DNA of 54,821 bases from Nitrosomonas sp. (GCA_016721865.1 JADKHF010000022.1:1-54821), one strand, 5' to 3'. Numbered from the stretch's first letter, positions 27,313 through 36,035 are shown. Numbers and translations are program-made. Notes: generated by a model not told the origin, from the letters alone.

Positions 27313-27660
27313 ATGGTGTTTTGCAGATGTTGCGGTAAAGAAATTCACGAGACGGCCCCAGCTTGTCCGCATTGTGGGGGAGTTCAGCACACCACTGTCG
27401 GCCCCATCTCATCATGCAAATGATAGCCCGTTCTGGGTTCCAATTACATCATTGGTTCTTGGAATTATTTGTGTACTTTCCTTCTTCGATGATTCGCAGT
27501 GGGACAATGACACGATTTTCGAAATTGGCAGTTTTTCGATGGCAGTCCTTGTTCTAGGTGCCATTAGTCTGGACAAGCAAAAACCGGTAAAGGTATAGTT
27601 ATAACCGGCATTGTCTTGTCGTCAATAGCGCTCTTGCGTTTATTGGCATGTTCTCTAAAT
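27313..27660 (+). pseudogene. Zinc-ribbon membrane protein, frameshifted, integron cassette 3
   Basis: MVFCRCCGKEIHETAPACPH is a zinc ribbon (CxxC...CxxCG). Two frame changes, near 27412 and 27590, then give FWVPITSLVLGIICVLSFF and, further on, KGIVITGIVLSSIALL, two membrane helices in the DUF4190 style. About 115 residues originally. Its first 20 residues closely match those of the next gene, so the pair arose by duplication or by capture of similar genes. Confidence 0.55.
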
Positions 27661-27678
27661 ATCAGAAAGGGAAAAGTT

Positions 27679-28002
27679 ATGAGTATGGTTTTTTGTCGTG
27701 GTTGTGGGAAAGAAATTCACGAATCGGCACCAACGTGTCCGCATTGTGGTGCTCCTCAGAGCATCGCTTCCACCCAAGGAAAGGCATTGTTTTCGTCCTA
27801 TGACCAAGTGCCGTGGTATCGGAAAAATTGGTTTGCGATTGTCTGTTTCTTGATTTTCACTCCTGGACTATTGGTCGTTTTGTTCACCGGGGATGTTTAC
27901 TATGAAAGCAAAGGTCAATTAAAAACCTACTCAAAAGGCGCGAAAATATTCCTCATTATCTGGAGTATTCTTTACATCATTGGCGCCCTCTCCAGGGGGT
28001 AA
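27679..28002 (+). CDS. Zinc-ribbon membrane protein, integron cassette 3
   Basis: 107 residues from MSMVFCRGCGKEIHESAPTC. The zinc ribbon (CRGCGK...CPHCGA) is followed by a linker and two membrane segments, WFAIVCFLIFTPGLLVVLFT and KIFLIIWSILYIIGAL. The family is common in bacteria and of unknown role. It ends four bases before the attC core GTCTAAC. It may use a promoter within the cassette. Confidence 0.7.
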   Translation: MSMVFCRGCGKEIHESAPTCPHCGAPQSIASTQGKALFSSYDQVPWYRKNWFAIVCFLIFTPGLLVVLFTGDVYYESKGQLKTYSKGAKIFLIIWSILYIIGALSRG

Positions 28003-28005
28003 ATC

Positions 28006-28067
28006 GTCTAACCCTGCACCCATTCTGGACTGCGCAAAAGCGCATAGTCCCGGCGTATTAGTTTGAC
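28006..28067 (+). other. attC recombination site 3
   Basis: From GTCTAAC to GTTTGAC, 62 bases, with a hairpin GGACTGCGC-AAAA-GCGCATAGTCC that has two extrahelical bases, a hallmark of attC sites. The right core departs by one base from GTTRRRY. The left core matches the start of its own cassette (GTTAGAC at 27273) perfectly. Confidence 0.7.
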
Positions 28068-28103
28068 GCCATTTTCAGCCATCAAACAAAAGGAGAGCAT
28101 TTT

Positions 28104-28496
28104 GTGGTTTCAAAGAAATCTTTAGTAGCGGGCTTGACGTTGTGTTGTCTGTCTCAGATAGCATCTGCCGACGATATTGGATTAACCAAACAGTTTTCGG
28201 CCTGCATGGACAAGTCGGGCGGCGTGACGGTCGACATGCTTGACTGCATTGACGCAGAAACAAATCGGCAAGATGCCCGCCTCAACAAAGCCTACAAGGA
28301 AGCTATGCCCCAATTATCTCAGGCACGCAAGAAGCAGTTGCAGGACGCTCAGCATGCTTGGATAAAGTATCAGGATGCAAACTGCAATTTCTATGCTGAC
28401 CCTGATGGAGGAACGATGGCAACTGTGAGTTCAAATGACTGTTTTATGTCCACCACAGCATCTCGCGCTAAAGAACTTGAAGGCTTCAAAGAGTGA
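28104..28496 (+). CDS. LprI-like (DUF1311) lysozyme-inhibitor family protein, probable cassette 4
   Basis: 130 residues from a GTG behind AGGAGA. A signal peptide (KKSLVAGLTLCCLSQIASA) precedes a DUF1311-type domain: MLDCIDAETNRQDARLNKAY, ARKKQLQDAQHAWIKYQDAN with its four conserved Cys, and the final TTASRAKELEGF. Members are exported and some inhibit lysozyme. Such genes are frequent in integron cassettes. The end of this cassette is not clear; no good attC follows, so the boundary with phage DNA lies somewhere between 28500 and 28925. Confidence 0.75.
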   Translation: MVSKKSLVAGLTLCCLSQIASADDIGLTKQFSACMDKSGGVTVDMLDCIDAETNRQDARLNKAYKEAMPQLSQARKKQLQDAQHAWIKYQDANCNFYADPDGGTMATVSSNDCFMSTTASRAKELEGFKE

Positions 28497-28925
28497 ACAC
28501 GTACCTTTACGTTAACCGCCAATAATAAAACCTTGCTCCGAAGCAAAAGATGATCATTGGGCAATAATGGTTGGCAGCTTCCTGCTCAACATGGGTGCAA
28601 TTTAAACAGCCAATCGAATAATCATCCATTAAATCGAGACAAGTGATTCCGCTTCTATCTTCAACTATGATTTATTGGCCCGCATTGGCTTCATAAGAAA
28701 AAGATTCTCACGTAAAAATCACGAGCGTCACAAATGGGCTATGAATGCTCTTAAAGTCTCATCAAAGCTGTCCTCTTTTCGAAATGCTATTGGACATAGC
28801 GGATTCGCGCTTTCTGGTTCTAGTGCCTACCCTTCGCGCCGGTCTATGCCTTCGTCACAAATATGCTCAATCCAAAATAAAAGCGGAAAAACCCCCGTTT
28901 TAGCAAAATTCCAGATTCCAGAATA
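28497..28925. other. Region without a convincing gene before the capsid gene
   Basis: Contains the junction between cassette DNA and phage DNA. A frame at 28675-28926 has an unconvincing, Ser-rich product with no ribosome site. GTTAACC at 28519 resembles a core site but fails the consensus. Confidence 0.3.
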
Positions 28926-28976
28926 GGCACTTACCAATGTTTTAAAACATTGGAGGTGCCCGGTCATCCGTCCGGG
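28926..28976. promoter_or_regulatory. Two consecutive palindromes ahead of the capsid gene
   Basis: 28926-28960 is a near-perfect 35-base inverted repeat centred on AATGTTTTAAAACATT with arms GGCAC and GTGCC. A second, CCCGG...CCGGG, follows at 28959-28975. They end 32 bases before the capsid start and have no T run on the plus strand. They could be an operator, an mRNA-stabilising 5' structure, or a recombination scar. Confidence 0.45.
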
Positions 28977-29007
28977 TGAGAAATGTTAACCATAGGACAG
29001 AAGAATT

Positions 29008-30704
29008 ATGACCACCAAACGAGTACATCAGGAATATCTTAAAACCTCAACCGCACAAGTCGCGGCATTTGCAGAAGCACTGAAGGATAACGCAACATCC
29101 AAAGAAGGAACTTTTGATTCCGCCGCTAGCCAGCGATTTCATGGCAACTGCAACCAACCAAAACACCGGCGTTGAAGTTCAGAAACACTTCAAATTGTTA
29201 TGGACAATACGTCGTCAGGCGAGAAAGGCGAAGCAGGCGCAGCAGAATTACGCGCGCAGTTCTCGATGGCATCAGCATCTATGAATCACAGCACGGCGTT
29301 TCTGCACCGGCTGACGTGATTGAGCAAGCGCTTCACAACGCATACTCTACAACAGATGTAGCCAAGAGACTGGCTGGTCTAAAACTTGATTCTGCCACTT
29401 CCGATCATCAAGACAACCTTGGCTTGCAAGCAAACCGCGCGGTCATCTCAATACTGTCTGCCATGGGCGAAGCCATACCATTCGCGCATTATTTGCCTGC
29501 TGATTTGGGTTCAAACAAAAGTGTTCTGGCTATCCTGTCGCATCAAGCCGGAAATACCTATGGTCAGTATGCTGAAGGCGGATCAATGGATGGCGCTAAT
29601 TCCGGCAATCCATTTATCACATCTTCACGCGTTCACAAAACCACCCCGGCTGTTACTACCGGCAACGTTACAGGTGCATTGACTGCGGTGCAGGAAGATG
29701 ATGTAACGTGCGATTCAGATGCAGATCAGATCAAACTGTTGCGTGGACGTACCATTGTTTACGTCAATGGTGTGCCTTGCGCACTAGAAGTTGATCAAAG
29801 TGGTTCTGGCAACTCTACCATTAGCGGAAGCGCTACTGTCAGTGGAGTTGATTATGTGATTGGCGGCACGATCAACACCGATACCGGTGTTTTTGCTTTG
29901 ACCACCACACCGGCATTGGGAACCACAGTTCCAGTGACCGTAGAGGGCTTTATTGATTATGAGCGTGCGCCTGAGTTTACGCCATCAATCATTACCGCCG
30001 TGAACACATACGAACTGTTTGTTAAACCATGGCGCGTGATCACGCAACAAACCATTGATTCAAGCACCCAGATGGCTAATGAATTGGGACTAAATTCTTA
30101 TGGTGAAAGTGTTCTGGCTATCCAAAACCAATTTGCCAATGAACGGCATTACGAGGTTCTGGCCAAGGCTCGCCGTTTGGCTGTAAACAACTCAGTTGAT
30201 TACGACTTTGACTGGCCTAATCAGAAAGGTCAAAAATCTCGCGCTCAGATTTGGCAGGATTTTGCGACACCTCTAGGCGCGGCATCGCAGCAAATGGCTA
30301 TTGATACCATGGATCACGGCATTACTCATGCGTATGTTGGTAAATACATTGCCTCTCAATGGATGTCGTTGCCGCGCGAAATTTTCGAGCCTTCTGGAAT
30401 CTCTGAAAGACCTGGAATCTTCCGTATTGGCCGTTTATTCGGTCGTATTGAAGTGTATTACACACCCAAAGGTCTGACCGATACCGCAGCAGCAGGGCAA
30501 ATCCTGTGCGTTGGTAAGGCAACGAATGTTTCACTAAACCCATTTGTTCTTGGTGACGCGGTTGCTCCTACAGTAATGCCACTGGCATTCAATGCTGACA
30601 TGAAGCGCGGCGCTGCTTTCTATGCCCGTAACTTCACCGCCGTTAACCCGTTCAAACAAGCTGCGCTTGGTTGCGCTGTTATCAACGTCACAAACATGAT
30701 CTAA
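29008..30704 (+). pseudogene. Major capsid protein (candidate), frameshifted at the N-terminus
   Basis: The start MTTKRVHQEYLKTSTAQVAA is in one frame, SDFMATATNQNTGVEVQKHF in a second, and the long remainder from about 29250 in a third (DGISIYESQHGVSAPADVIE onward). Two or three single-base changes lie between 29120 and 29250. The remainder, with FAHYLPADLGSNKSVLAILS, an inserted beta domain (residues about 170-250) and the C-terminal MKRGAAFYARNFTAVNPFKQ, has the look of an HK97-fold capsid protein with an insertion domain. About 560 residues. Position between the head genes and the sheath supports the call. Confidence 0.65.
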
Positions 30705-30760
30705 GAAGCAGCAGAATAGCTTTTAAGAACATTTAAAGTAACGTTAATAAGGAGTTGGAT

Positions 30761-31378
30761 ATGGGACGTAAAATACAACTGGGATCGCCTTCATTCGTGA
30801 AGGCTGGTCTCAGTAAGTGCGTGAAGGAGGTATTTGGCGGTGCTGAATACCCAATTCGGGCTGTAATCTTAAACCACATGCCAAGGGATATCACTTTGCC
30901 TGAACTTGGTTTGTTCCTGAAGCATGTGGGCAACTCGAATGATGAGGATAAGCGCATTGCTGTGATTGGTGATTTAGAGCGGCTGTTGCGCTTGGAATCA
31001 AATATCAGTCAGATTGCTTTTCTGAATGGGTATGATTTTGCTGCATTAACGGTTGAAGAACTGGTTGATGAGCCTGAGCAGGATGGTGGTCAAGACGGCG
31101 GTGGTCAAGAAACTGATCAAAACGGTGATGATGGCGATCAGGGTTCCGATAATTACCCAGAAACAGACGGTGAGACGGATGCTGACAAAGATCCTGAATC
31201 TGCCGGTGATGAGGAAGCAGAAGCAGAAGCCAAAGCAGAAGCAGAAGCAGAAGCGGAGGCCGCAAGGGTTCAGGCTGAACTTGATTCGGCTGCTGAAAAG
31301 GCTAAGGCTGATGCTGAGAAGGAAGCGGCGGATGCAGAAGCGGCGCTCAAGGCTGCAGCAACAAAAAAAAGCGTCTAA
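30761..31378 (+). CDS. Acidic phage protein with an Ala/Glu-rich C-terminus
   Basis: 205 residues from MGRKIQLGSPSFVKAGLSKC behind AAGGAG (the upstream in-frame TTG is less likely). A globular first 100 residues is followed by an Asp/Gln/Gly linker and a long Glu-Ala coiled coil (repeated AEAE). Located between capsid and sheath. Possible roles are neck, scaffold or head decoration, with no family recognised. Confidence 0.5.
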   Translation: MGRKIQLGSPSFVKAGLSKCVKEVFGGAEYPIRAVILNHMPRDITLPELGLFLKHVGNSNDEDKRIAVIGDLERLLRLESNISQIAFLNGYDFAALTVEELVDEPEQDGGQDGGGQETDQNGDDGDQGSDNYPETDGETDADKDPESAGDEEAEAEAKAEAEAEAEAARVQAELDSAAEKAKADAEKEAADAEAALKAAATKKSV

Positions 31379-31409
31379 TTCCCACAAAAAAAAGGGAGGT
31401 AAATAAACC

Positions 31410-33275
31410 ATGTCCTCTAATTTTGTTCGGCAATTAGGTGCTGAATCTGGCGTGCAGCTTAACCCGCTGCGCGACAATTCAGAGATCCCAACATCAGGAA
31501 ATGGAGATCAAGTATTTGCCGCCATGATGCGTTCTACGCGCGGTCGAATCGACAAGCCTTTCAAGGTTGATCGTGGAAACGTGACAAGAAAGCTAGGTAA
31601 GGGCGAACAAATACGGATTTCCGCATTGAATGAAGCCTGGGTGCATGTGGTTGAGGCACTGAATAATGGCGCGTATGAGGCTGTTATCCAGCGTCTTGTA
31701 ACCAGTGCTGCGGTGATCAAGTGGGCTGTAGTAACGTCACCAACTGATACTCCTGTATTCGCTACTTCGCATACGCCAGCAGTTCTAACGGCAACGGTTG
31801 TCGCCGGTGCGGTAACTGCTGTTACTGTAGTGAGTGGTGGCAAGGATTATGATGAAACAGAGACAATTACTGTTGGTGGACCGGGAACGGCTGCTGTTCT
31901 TACGCCGGTATTCACGGATGGCGTTATTACATCAGTAACGGTAACAACTCCTGGAACCGGCTATACCACGGCACCGGCATTGACTTGTTTGCCAACATCA
32001 GAAGAGCCTGTTGGTACATTCGTTGTTGCTGTTAAGCATCTTGATTGTTTCAATGATGGAATCAAGGTCGAATATCGTGCGGATGAGAAAAAAACGGGTG
32101 GCGTGGCCGTTGCAAATGATCGTATTACCTTGCGCATCCGCGATAAGGACGGTCTATTGCTGCACGAATTCACTGGTTCATTAGATCCGCTGGCAAAAGA
32201 TGATTTTGGCGGTTCTGCCTATCTTCCTGATATCGCCGCTGCCATGACTGATTCTGTTGTGATTGCCGTGGGTGTAACTGGGGCATCCGCTGACGTTGAA
32301 CCTACTTCAGATGCTTATGGCTATGACTCAAACGGTAATGAGAAGTGGGCTGAATCAAGCGTTTTGACGTGTTTTGTTGAAGGTAGCACAACCTACTCAA
32401 CCGATGACTACACGGCTGCAAGAGTGAATTTGCAAAACACTGTTCATGATTATGCCTACGTATCTTCTGGTGGCTCACAATCGGCAGCAATGCTCGCTCA
32501 ACTTGCGCAGTTGTCACACGATACCAACCGGCAATTGCGGTTCGATATCCCCGGCAACCTGGATATCAGTGCAGCTATTGCGTTCTTGGAGCAGTTGAAT
32601 TTTGGTGCAAGTAACAGTCCGCACCTGCTTCATGCATTCTGGAGTCCGATTAAGTCAAATGACCCCACAGGCATCAATCCCAAAGGGTATTTTGGCGCCG
32701 CAACGCTCAATATTGCTTATGCTTGCGCTCGCAATGCGCAGGTGAATGCGAGAGGTTTTGCACCAAAGAACTTCCCGATAGCCAGCAAAGCATGGCCGAT
32801 CAGAAGAACCGGAATGACTCAGGTCTATACCCCAAGTGATCAGGAACTTAACGCATTAGCCAAGGCAAAAATCAACCCGGTGTTATGGGATGTTTTCTCA
32901 GGTGGTGGAAGTTACGTGTTCAAAGACCAGCTAACTTGCGCGCCAGTAGAAAACAGCATGAAGAAACAGATTTCCGTTGCTGATATGAGTTCCAGTGTTG
33001 ATATTACGGTAGCTCGCTATGGCAAGGATGTATTGCAATTGCCTATGCAGGTTGCGTTGAAACGGCTAAATGACTTCTTGACAGTATATTTCGAGGCGGC
33101 TCAGGCATCGGGATGGCTTGTTCCAGCAGAAGATCCGGCTATGGAAGGAAGGGCTTGGAAATTCGAGGTTGTGCCTAACGAAACACATCCGTTCGAGTGG
33201 ATAGATTGCTCATACTGGTTACGTTATGACGGCGCTACAAGGGCAATTTTTGTAACCCAAACCTTGACGCGATAG
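31410..33275 (+). CDS. Contractile tail sheath protein
   Basis: 621 residues, intact, behind GGGAGG. The C-terminal domain is sheath-like: LNALAKAKINPVLWDVFSGG, then a final domain ending SSSVDITVARYGKDVLQLPM, LKRLNDFLTVYFEAAQASGW and WLRYDGATRAIFVTQTLTR. The middle carries an inserted beta domain with GxGYTTAPxLT-type repeats (about residues 125-185). The sheath contracts to drive the tube, so the phage is a myovirus. The tail tube candidate lies 5 kb downstream instead of adjacent. Confidence 0.75.
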   Translation: MSSNFVRQLGAESGVQLNPLRDNSEIPTSGNGDQVFAAMMRSTRGRIDKPFKVDRGNVTRKLGKGEQIRISALNEAWVHVVEALNNGAYEAVIQRLVTSAAVIKWAVVTSPTDTPVFATSHTPAVLTATVVAGAVTAVTVVSGGKDYDETETITVGGPGTAAVLTPVFTDGVITSVTVTTPGTGYTTAPALTCLPTSEEPVGTFVVAVKHLDCFNDGIKVEYRADEKKTGGVAVANDRITLRIRDKDGLLLHEFTGSLDPLAKDDFGGSAYLPDIAAAMTDSVVIAVGVTGASADVEPTSDAYGYDSNGNEKWAESSVLTCFVEGSTTYSTDDYTAARVNLQNTVHDYAYVSSGGSQSAAMLAQLAQLSHDTNRQLRFDIPGNLDISAAIAFLEQLNFGASNSPHLLHAFWSPIKSNDPTGINPKGYFGAATLNIAYACARNAQVNARGFAPKNFPIASKAWPIRRTGMTQVYTPSDQELNALAKAKINPVLWDVFSGGGSYVFKDQLTCAPVENSMKKQISVADMSSSVDITVARYGKDVLQLPMQVALKRLNDFLTVYFEAAQASGWLVPAEDPAMEGRAWKFEVVPNETHPFEWIDCSYWLRYDGATRAIFVTQTLTR

Positions 33276-33329
33276 GGTGTGTGACTGGTAAAAGCTTGGA
33301 GATTTGGATTTTTATTAAATAAGGATTTG

Positions 33330-34025
33330 ATGATGAAAAAAGATATTGGAATGAGCCAGGTATTACGGCAAACAATGGCCGAAGCTAAAAGCATAAAGCC
33401 GGTGTTTGATGAGGCTGAAGATACTGGCGTTAATTTGGTTGGCGCTGATGATTTTACGCTGAAGGACATCAGATTGTCTGTAGCAGCAGCTATACAGCAA
33501 TGGGTTGAATCTGATGATTTATCAGAAGGTGAATCATCTGCAGACCGCTTGCTTGCGCTAATGATCGGCATTGCTGATGAAAATCAGGATGGCGAGATCG
33601 GGGATGATGAGCATGGCGTTCTCGATATGGCGCTCAATGCGGCATGGGACTACCTGGAAGGCAAGGGCGTGTCTGAAGAAGATGTGGATGCGCTTCTGAA
33701 TGACTGGGATGGTGATGTTGCTGACCGCGTGCGTGATCTGGTGGCATCCGTTTTGCCGGAAGGTGAAGATGAATCCGCTGATATTGATAATTTCGCCTTC
33801 GGTGAGAATGATCAAGAGCCTGCTTTGGATGCGGCATACAAGATGAAAATGGCGATCCGGAAGGGCAAGAAAGTACGCATCAGAAAGCGTGTTTCTGGCA
33901 CCGTTCGATTGAGTGCAGCCCAGAAGGCGGGGCTTCGCAAAGCGCGCATGAAAAGCCATTCTGCTACAGCCCGTATGCGTAGAGCGAAATCAATGAGAAT
34001 CCGCAGAAAAACAGGTTTGAAGTAA
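33330..34025 (+). CDS. Phage protein with an EF-hand-like loop and a basic C-terminus
   Basis: 231 residues from MMKKDIGMSQVLRQTMAEAK; the ATG at 33330 lies behind AAGGA. Residues about 91-102 (DENQDGEIGDDE) satisfy all positions of an EF-hand loop. The C-terminal 55 residues are highly basic (KGKKVRIRKRVSGTVRLSAA, RMRRAKSMRIRRKTGLK), suggesting DNA or RNA contact. No family is recognised; a scaffold or internal head protein is possible. A strong terminator follows. Confidence 0.5.
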   Translation: MMKKDIGMSQVLRQTMAEAKSIKPVFDEAEDTGVNLVGADDFTLKDIRLSVAAAIQQWVESDDLSEGESSADRLLALMIGIADENQDGEIGDDEHGVLDMALNAAWDYLEGKGVSEEDVDALLNDWDGDVADRVRDLVASVLPEGEDESADIDNFAFGENDQEPALDAAYKMKMAIRKGKKVRIRKRVSGTVRLSAAQKAGLRKARMKSHSATARMRRAKSMRIRRKTGLK

Positions 34026-34049
34026 TACTATCAACCGTTTCAACCACTG

Positions 34050-34096
34050 CAGGGCGCTTCCGTAGCGATTAAAAACGTTCGGAAGCGCCCTGTTTC
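34050..34096 (+). terminator. Intrinsic terminator after the sheath operon
   Basis: CAGGGCGCTTCCG and CGGAAGCGCCCTG form a 13-bp stem, followed by TTTCATT. Confidence 0.8.
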
Positions 34097-34117
34097 ATTA
34101 TAAATAAGGCAACAACA

Positions 34118-34909
34118 ATGAAGCCACCAAGCTTAGAGGCAAATTCACTATCGTCGCAATGGGACGGCCTGTCGCCACATTTAATAGCCAGCTTCTTTGA
34201 GCTTAAAAAAAGGAAAATGGCGCGTGGTCAAGGACTGGTGCTGATCCTGTTGGAGGTTCTTGCTCCATTATCCGAGGCCAGCATGGAAATATCATTAAGC
34301 TGGCAAAGTCCGTTTGAACATGCTGGACCGGAATCACGCGCGCCAACGCTACTTGCGATGCTTCAAGCTGGTGCGTTCATGCCTTTAATTGACGCTGTAT
34401 TTAGCGGTAAAGGGGATTCCGGGTTTGCCACCGAAGCGCAGCAAAGATCAAATGATTTTATTCGTCAATTCGAGGGCAGAACGGGAATTACAAAACTGAA
34501 TTCCACTCAGGTTTTTAACGGTATGCCGCCTGTCAAATTTCAGGTTACGGCATTATTCCGGGCATGGAGTGACCCGTATGCTGAAGTAGAAGCGCCATTC
34601 AATAAACTGATGGAATGGGCGCTGCCGGTTAAGCTTTCGCCAGATGGTTCGGTATTAGCAAGATCCACGCAGGCGGTAAAAGGAAATACCGGGTACATAG
34701 ATGCTCTGGTGCCATCAATTGCCCCAACAATAGTGGCCATGAAGTACAAAGGCCGCATCTATTCCCCTCTTGTCATCGAATCGATCACTGACCCAATAGC
34801 CTCACCAATTGATTCCAATGGAAGATATGTTGAAAAGGCCGTGCAAATGACTCTTGCAACGCTGACGGCGATAGATCGGGATGATTGGGTTAAATATGGC
34901 AGTTTGTAA
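34118..34909 (+). CDS. Phage virion protein (tail/baseplate type)
   Basis: 263 residues, intact. MKPPSLEANSLSSQWDGLSP, then a domain with ASMEISLSWQSPFEHAG and PVKFQVTALFRAWSDPYAEV, ending AVQMTLATLTAIDRDDWVKY. The alternation of beta strands and the closing 'V.MTLATLTAIDRDD' are like the C-terminus of the gene at 18101-19012, so both may be variants of one tail fold. No exact family is recognised. A CGGAA element lies 10 bp after its stop. Confidence 0.45.
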   Translation: MKPPSLEANSLSSQWDGLSPHLIASFFELKKRKMARGQGLVLILLEVLAPLSEASMEISLSWQSPFEHAGPESRAPTLLAMLQAGAFMPLIDAVFSGKGDSGFATEAQQRSNDFIRQFEGRTGITKLNSTQVFNGMPPVKFQVTALFRAWSDPYAEVEAPFNKLMEWALPVKLSPDGSVLARSTQAVKGNTGYIDALVPSIAPTIVAMKYKGRIYSPLVIESITDPIASPIDSNGRYVEKAVQMTLATLTAIDRDDWVKYGSL

Positions 34910-34919
34910 TTATTGGCTG

Positions 34920-34962
34920 CGGAACCTTGAAAAATAGCGCTTGCACATGGCTATATCATAAG
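34920..34962 (+). promoter_or_regulatory. Candidate phage promoter (CGGAACC element, TTGCAC and TATATCATAAG)
   Basis: CGGAACC at 34920 is followed by AAAATAGCG (34932), TTGCAC and CTATATCATAAG. AAATAGCG recurs after the same element at 42537 and 48461. It precedes the small gene at 34990. Confidence 0.45.
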
Positions 34963-34989
34963 AACATGTTTTTTATATAGGATATTTTA

Positions 34990-35175
34990 ATGACTAATAC
35001 GATATCTAACGAAGAAGAGGCTCTTATTTTGAGTTCAGCCAGGATGAGGTTCTGGTTATGTAATCGAGAAGAAAATTATGCGCAATTTGAGCATCATTTA
35101 TCTCAGAGTCCGAGATTGGCTCGAAATGCTGTAAATCCTGATCATTTGAGGACAAATCCACCTAAGCAGCAATAG
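34990..35175 (+). CDS. Small hypothetical protein
   Basis: 61 residues, MTNTISNEEEALILSSARMR..., helical and with FWLCNREENYAQFEHHLSQS in the middle. It stands between two candidate promoter elements and has its own upstream TATATAGGATATT. No family is recognised; the independent expression signals are the reason for accepting it. Confidence 0.45.
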   Translation: MTNTISNEEEALILSSARMRFWLCNREENYAQFEHHLSQSPRLARNAVNPDHLRTNPPKQQ

Positions 35176-35215
35176 CGGAAAATCCAGCAAATTCCATCGG
35201 CGTAATTTAGCACAA
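35176..35215 (+). promoter_or_regulatory. CGGAAAATCC element ahead of the 35256 gene
   Basis: CGGAAAATCCAGCAAATTCC at 35176, with GTAATTTAGCAC downstream as a possible -10 region. Closest to the copies at 42523 and 48438. Confidence 0.4.
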
Positions 35216-35255
35216 TCATGGGTCATGTAGTTAATGACCATAGAGGAGTTTTCCG

Positions 35256-36035
35256 GTGATCCATTTCCCCGCTCTCAGAATGCGGCGTTTTACGGTGCAA
35301 TTGCGTGAGCTAACAATCGGTGAATCAATAAAGATTGCATCTATGCCGGTGCATTTGGAAGAGGCATCAATTACAGCGCTTCTACGGTTCGCAGTCGAAA
35401 GTGTCAAGGGCAATAGCATTATCGAAGATCCGCAGCACTGGACAGTTCAGGTACGCATTATGGCGGTATGCCATTATCTGGCATCAACGAACGACGGAGA
35501 GCCGGATTTCCAGATAGGGGAAGGGCATTACTCAGATTATTTGGATGGTGGCAACGATGCTGCGGTGATGGAAACTTCCATCGTGGTCGGTGATGTCGGT
35601 GGAGATATCTGGCACATAAGGCACTTGACCGGCGCTATGGTTGAATCAATTGAACGCCTATCTGGTGAGGTAGCCGGGATAACCGGCAAACTGCACTGGC
35701 TGTTAGGTGGAATGGCAGCCCAGATGACAATAGAGGGCGAGTCGTGCCCAAGCCCGGAAGATGGCGAAGGTAAATTTGATGAATTCCTTGTAAGCCGGAT
35801 GAAAGTCATCGCCGGTTATCCTGAAAGTGACTTTAATTCATTGCTTGGACTGTATTTTACCGGGCGCGGAAAACTGCAACACCTGTTTCATATAGAGTTT
35901 TCTGAGAACGGAATCGTCTCGCTACCAAAAGGAGGGGGTGCAAGCAATTTGCCACCCGCCCGATTTCCGGTTAGCGCCTGCCTCACGAGAGTTGTGCTTA
36001 ACCTGGTCGGAGCCTCTAATGAATCTGGCATCTAA
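35256..36035 (+). CDS. Phage protein of unknown function
   Basis: 259 residues from a GTG behind GAGGAG. MIHFPALRMRRFTVQLRELT is followed by a helical segment with IGESIKIASMPVHLEEASIT and then a mixed domain (LSGEVAGITGKLHWLLGGMA, FLVSRMKVIAGYPESDFNSL). The pattern 'ELTIGESIxIAxMPxHLEE' recalls tail-assembly chaperones or baseplate proteins I cannot name. The end overlaps the next gene. Confidence 0.4.
   Translation: MIHFPALRMRRFTVQLRELTIGESIKIASMPVHLEEASITALLRFAVESVKGNSIIEDPQHWTVQVRIMAVCHYLASTNDGEPDFQIGEGHYSDYLDGGNDAAVMETSIVVGDVGGDIWHIRHLTGAMVESIERLSGEVAGITGKLHWLLGGMAAQMTIEGESCPSPEDGEGKFDEFLVSRMKVIAGYPESDFNSLLGLYFTGRGKLQHLFHIEFSENGIVSLPKGGGASNLPPARFPVSACLTRVVLNLVGASNESGI

Larger units (their letters stand above)
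25614..28067 (+). mobile_element. Array of integron gene cassettes without an integrase (CALIN-like)
   Basis: Three consecutive cassettes can be delimited. Cassette 1 starts at the TT of GTTAGCC (25613-25619) and its 3' core GGCTAAC (26777) is the exact reverse complement. Cassette 2 starts at GTTGGGC (26830) and has GCCCAAA at 27260. Cassette 3 starts at GTTAGAC (27273) and has GTCTAAC at 28006, again exact. In each the 3' core pairs with the cassette's own 5' end, as expected of excised circular cassettes. All genes run the same way. No integrase gene is present in the window. Confidence 0.82.

Noticed and set aside
28490..28525. Fourth attC site after the LprI-like gene
   Set aside because: GTTAACC breaks the GTTRRRY rule, no GTCAAAC partner to the start of this cassette exists, and no stem forms between.
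28675..28926. Small gene before the capsid
   Set aside because: No ribosome site, non-ATG start, Ser-rich text without structure, and it ends in the palindrome.
31005..31477. Leu/Phe/Cys-rich frames on the minus strand
   Set aside because: They mirror the GAAGCAGAAGC repeats of the Ala/Glu-rich protein on the plus strand.
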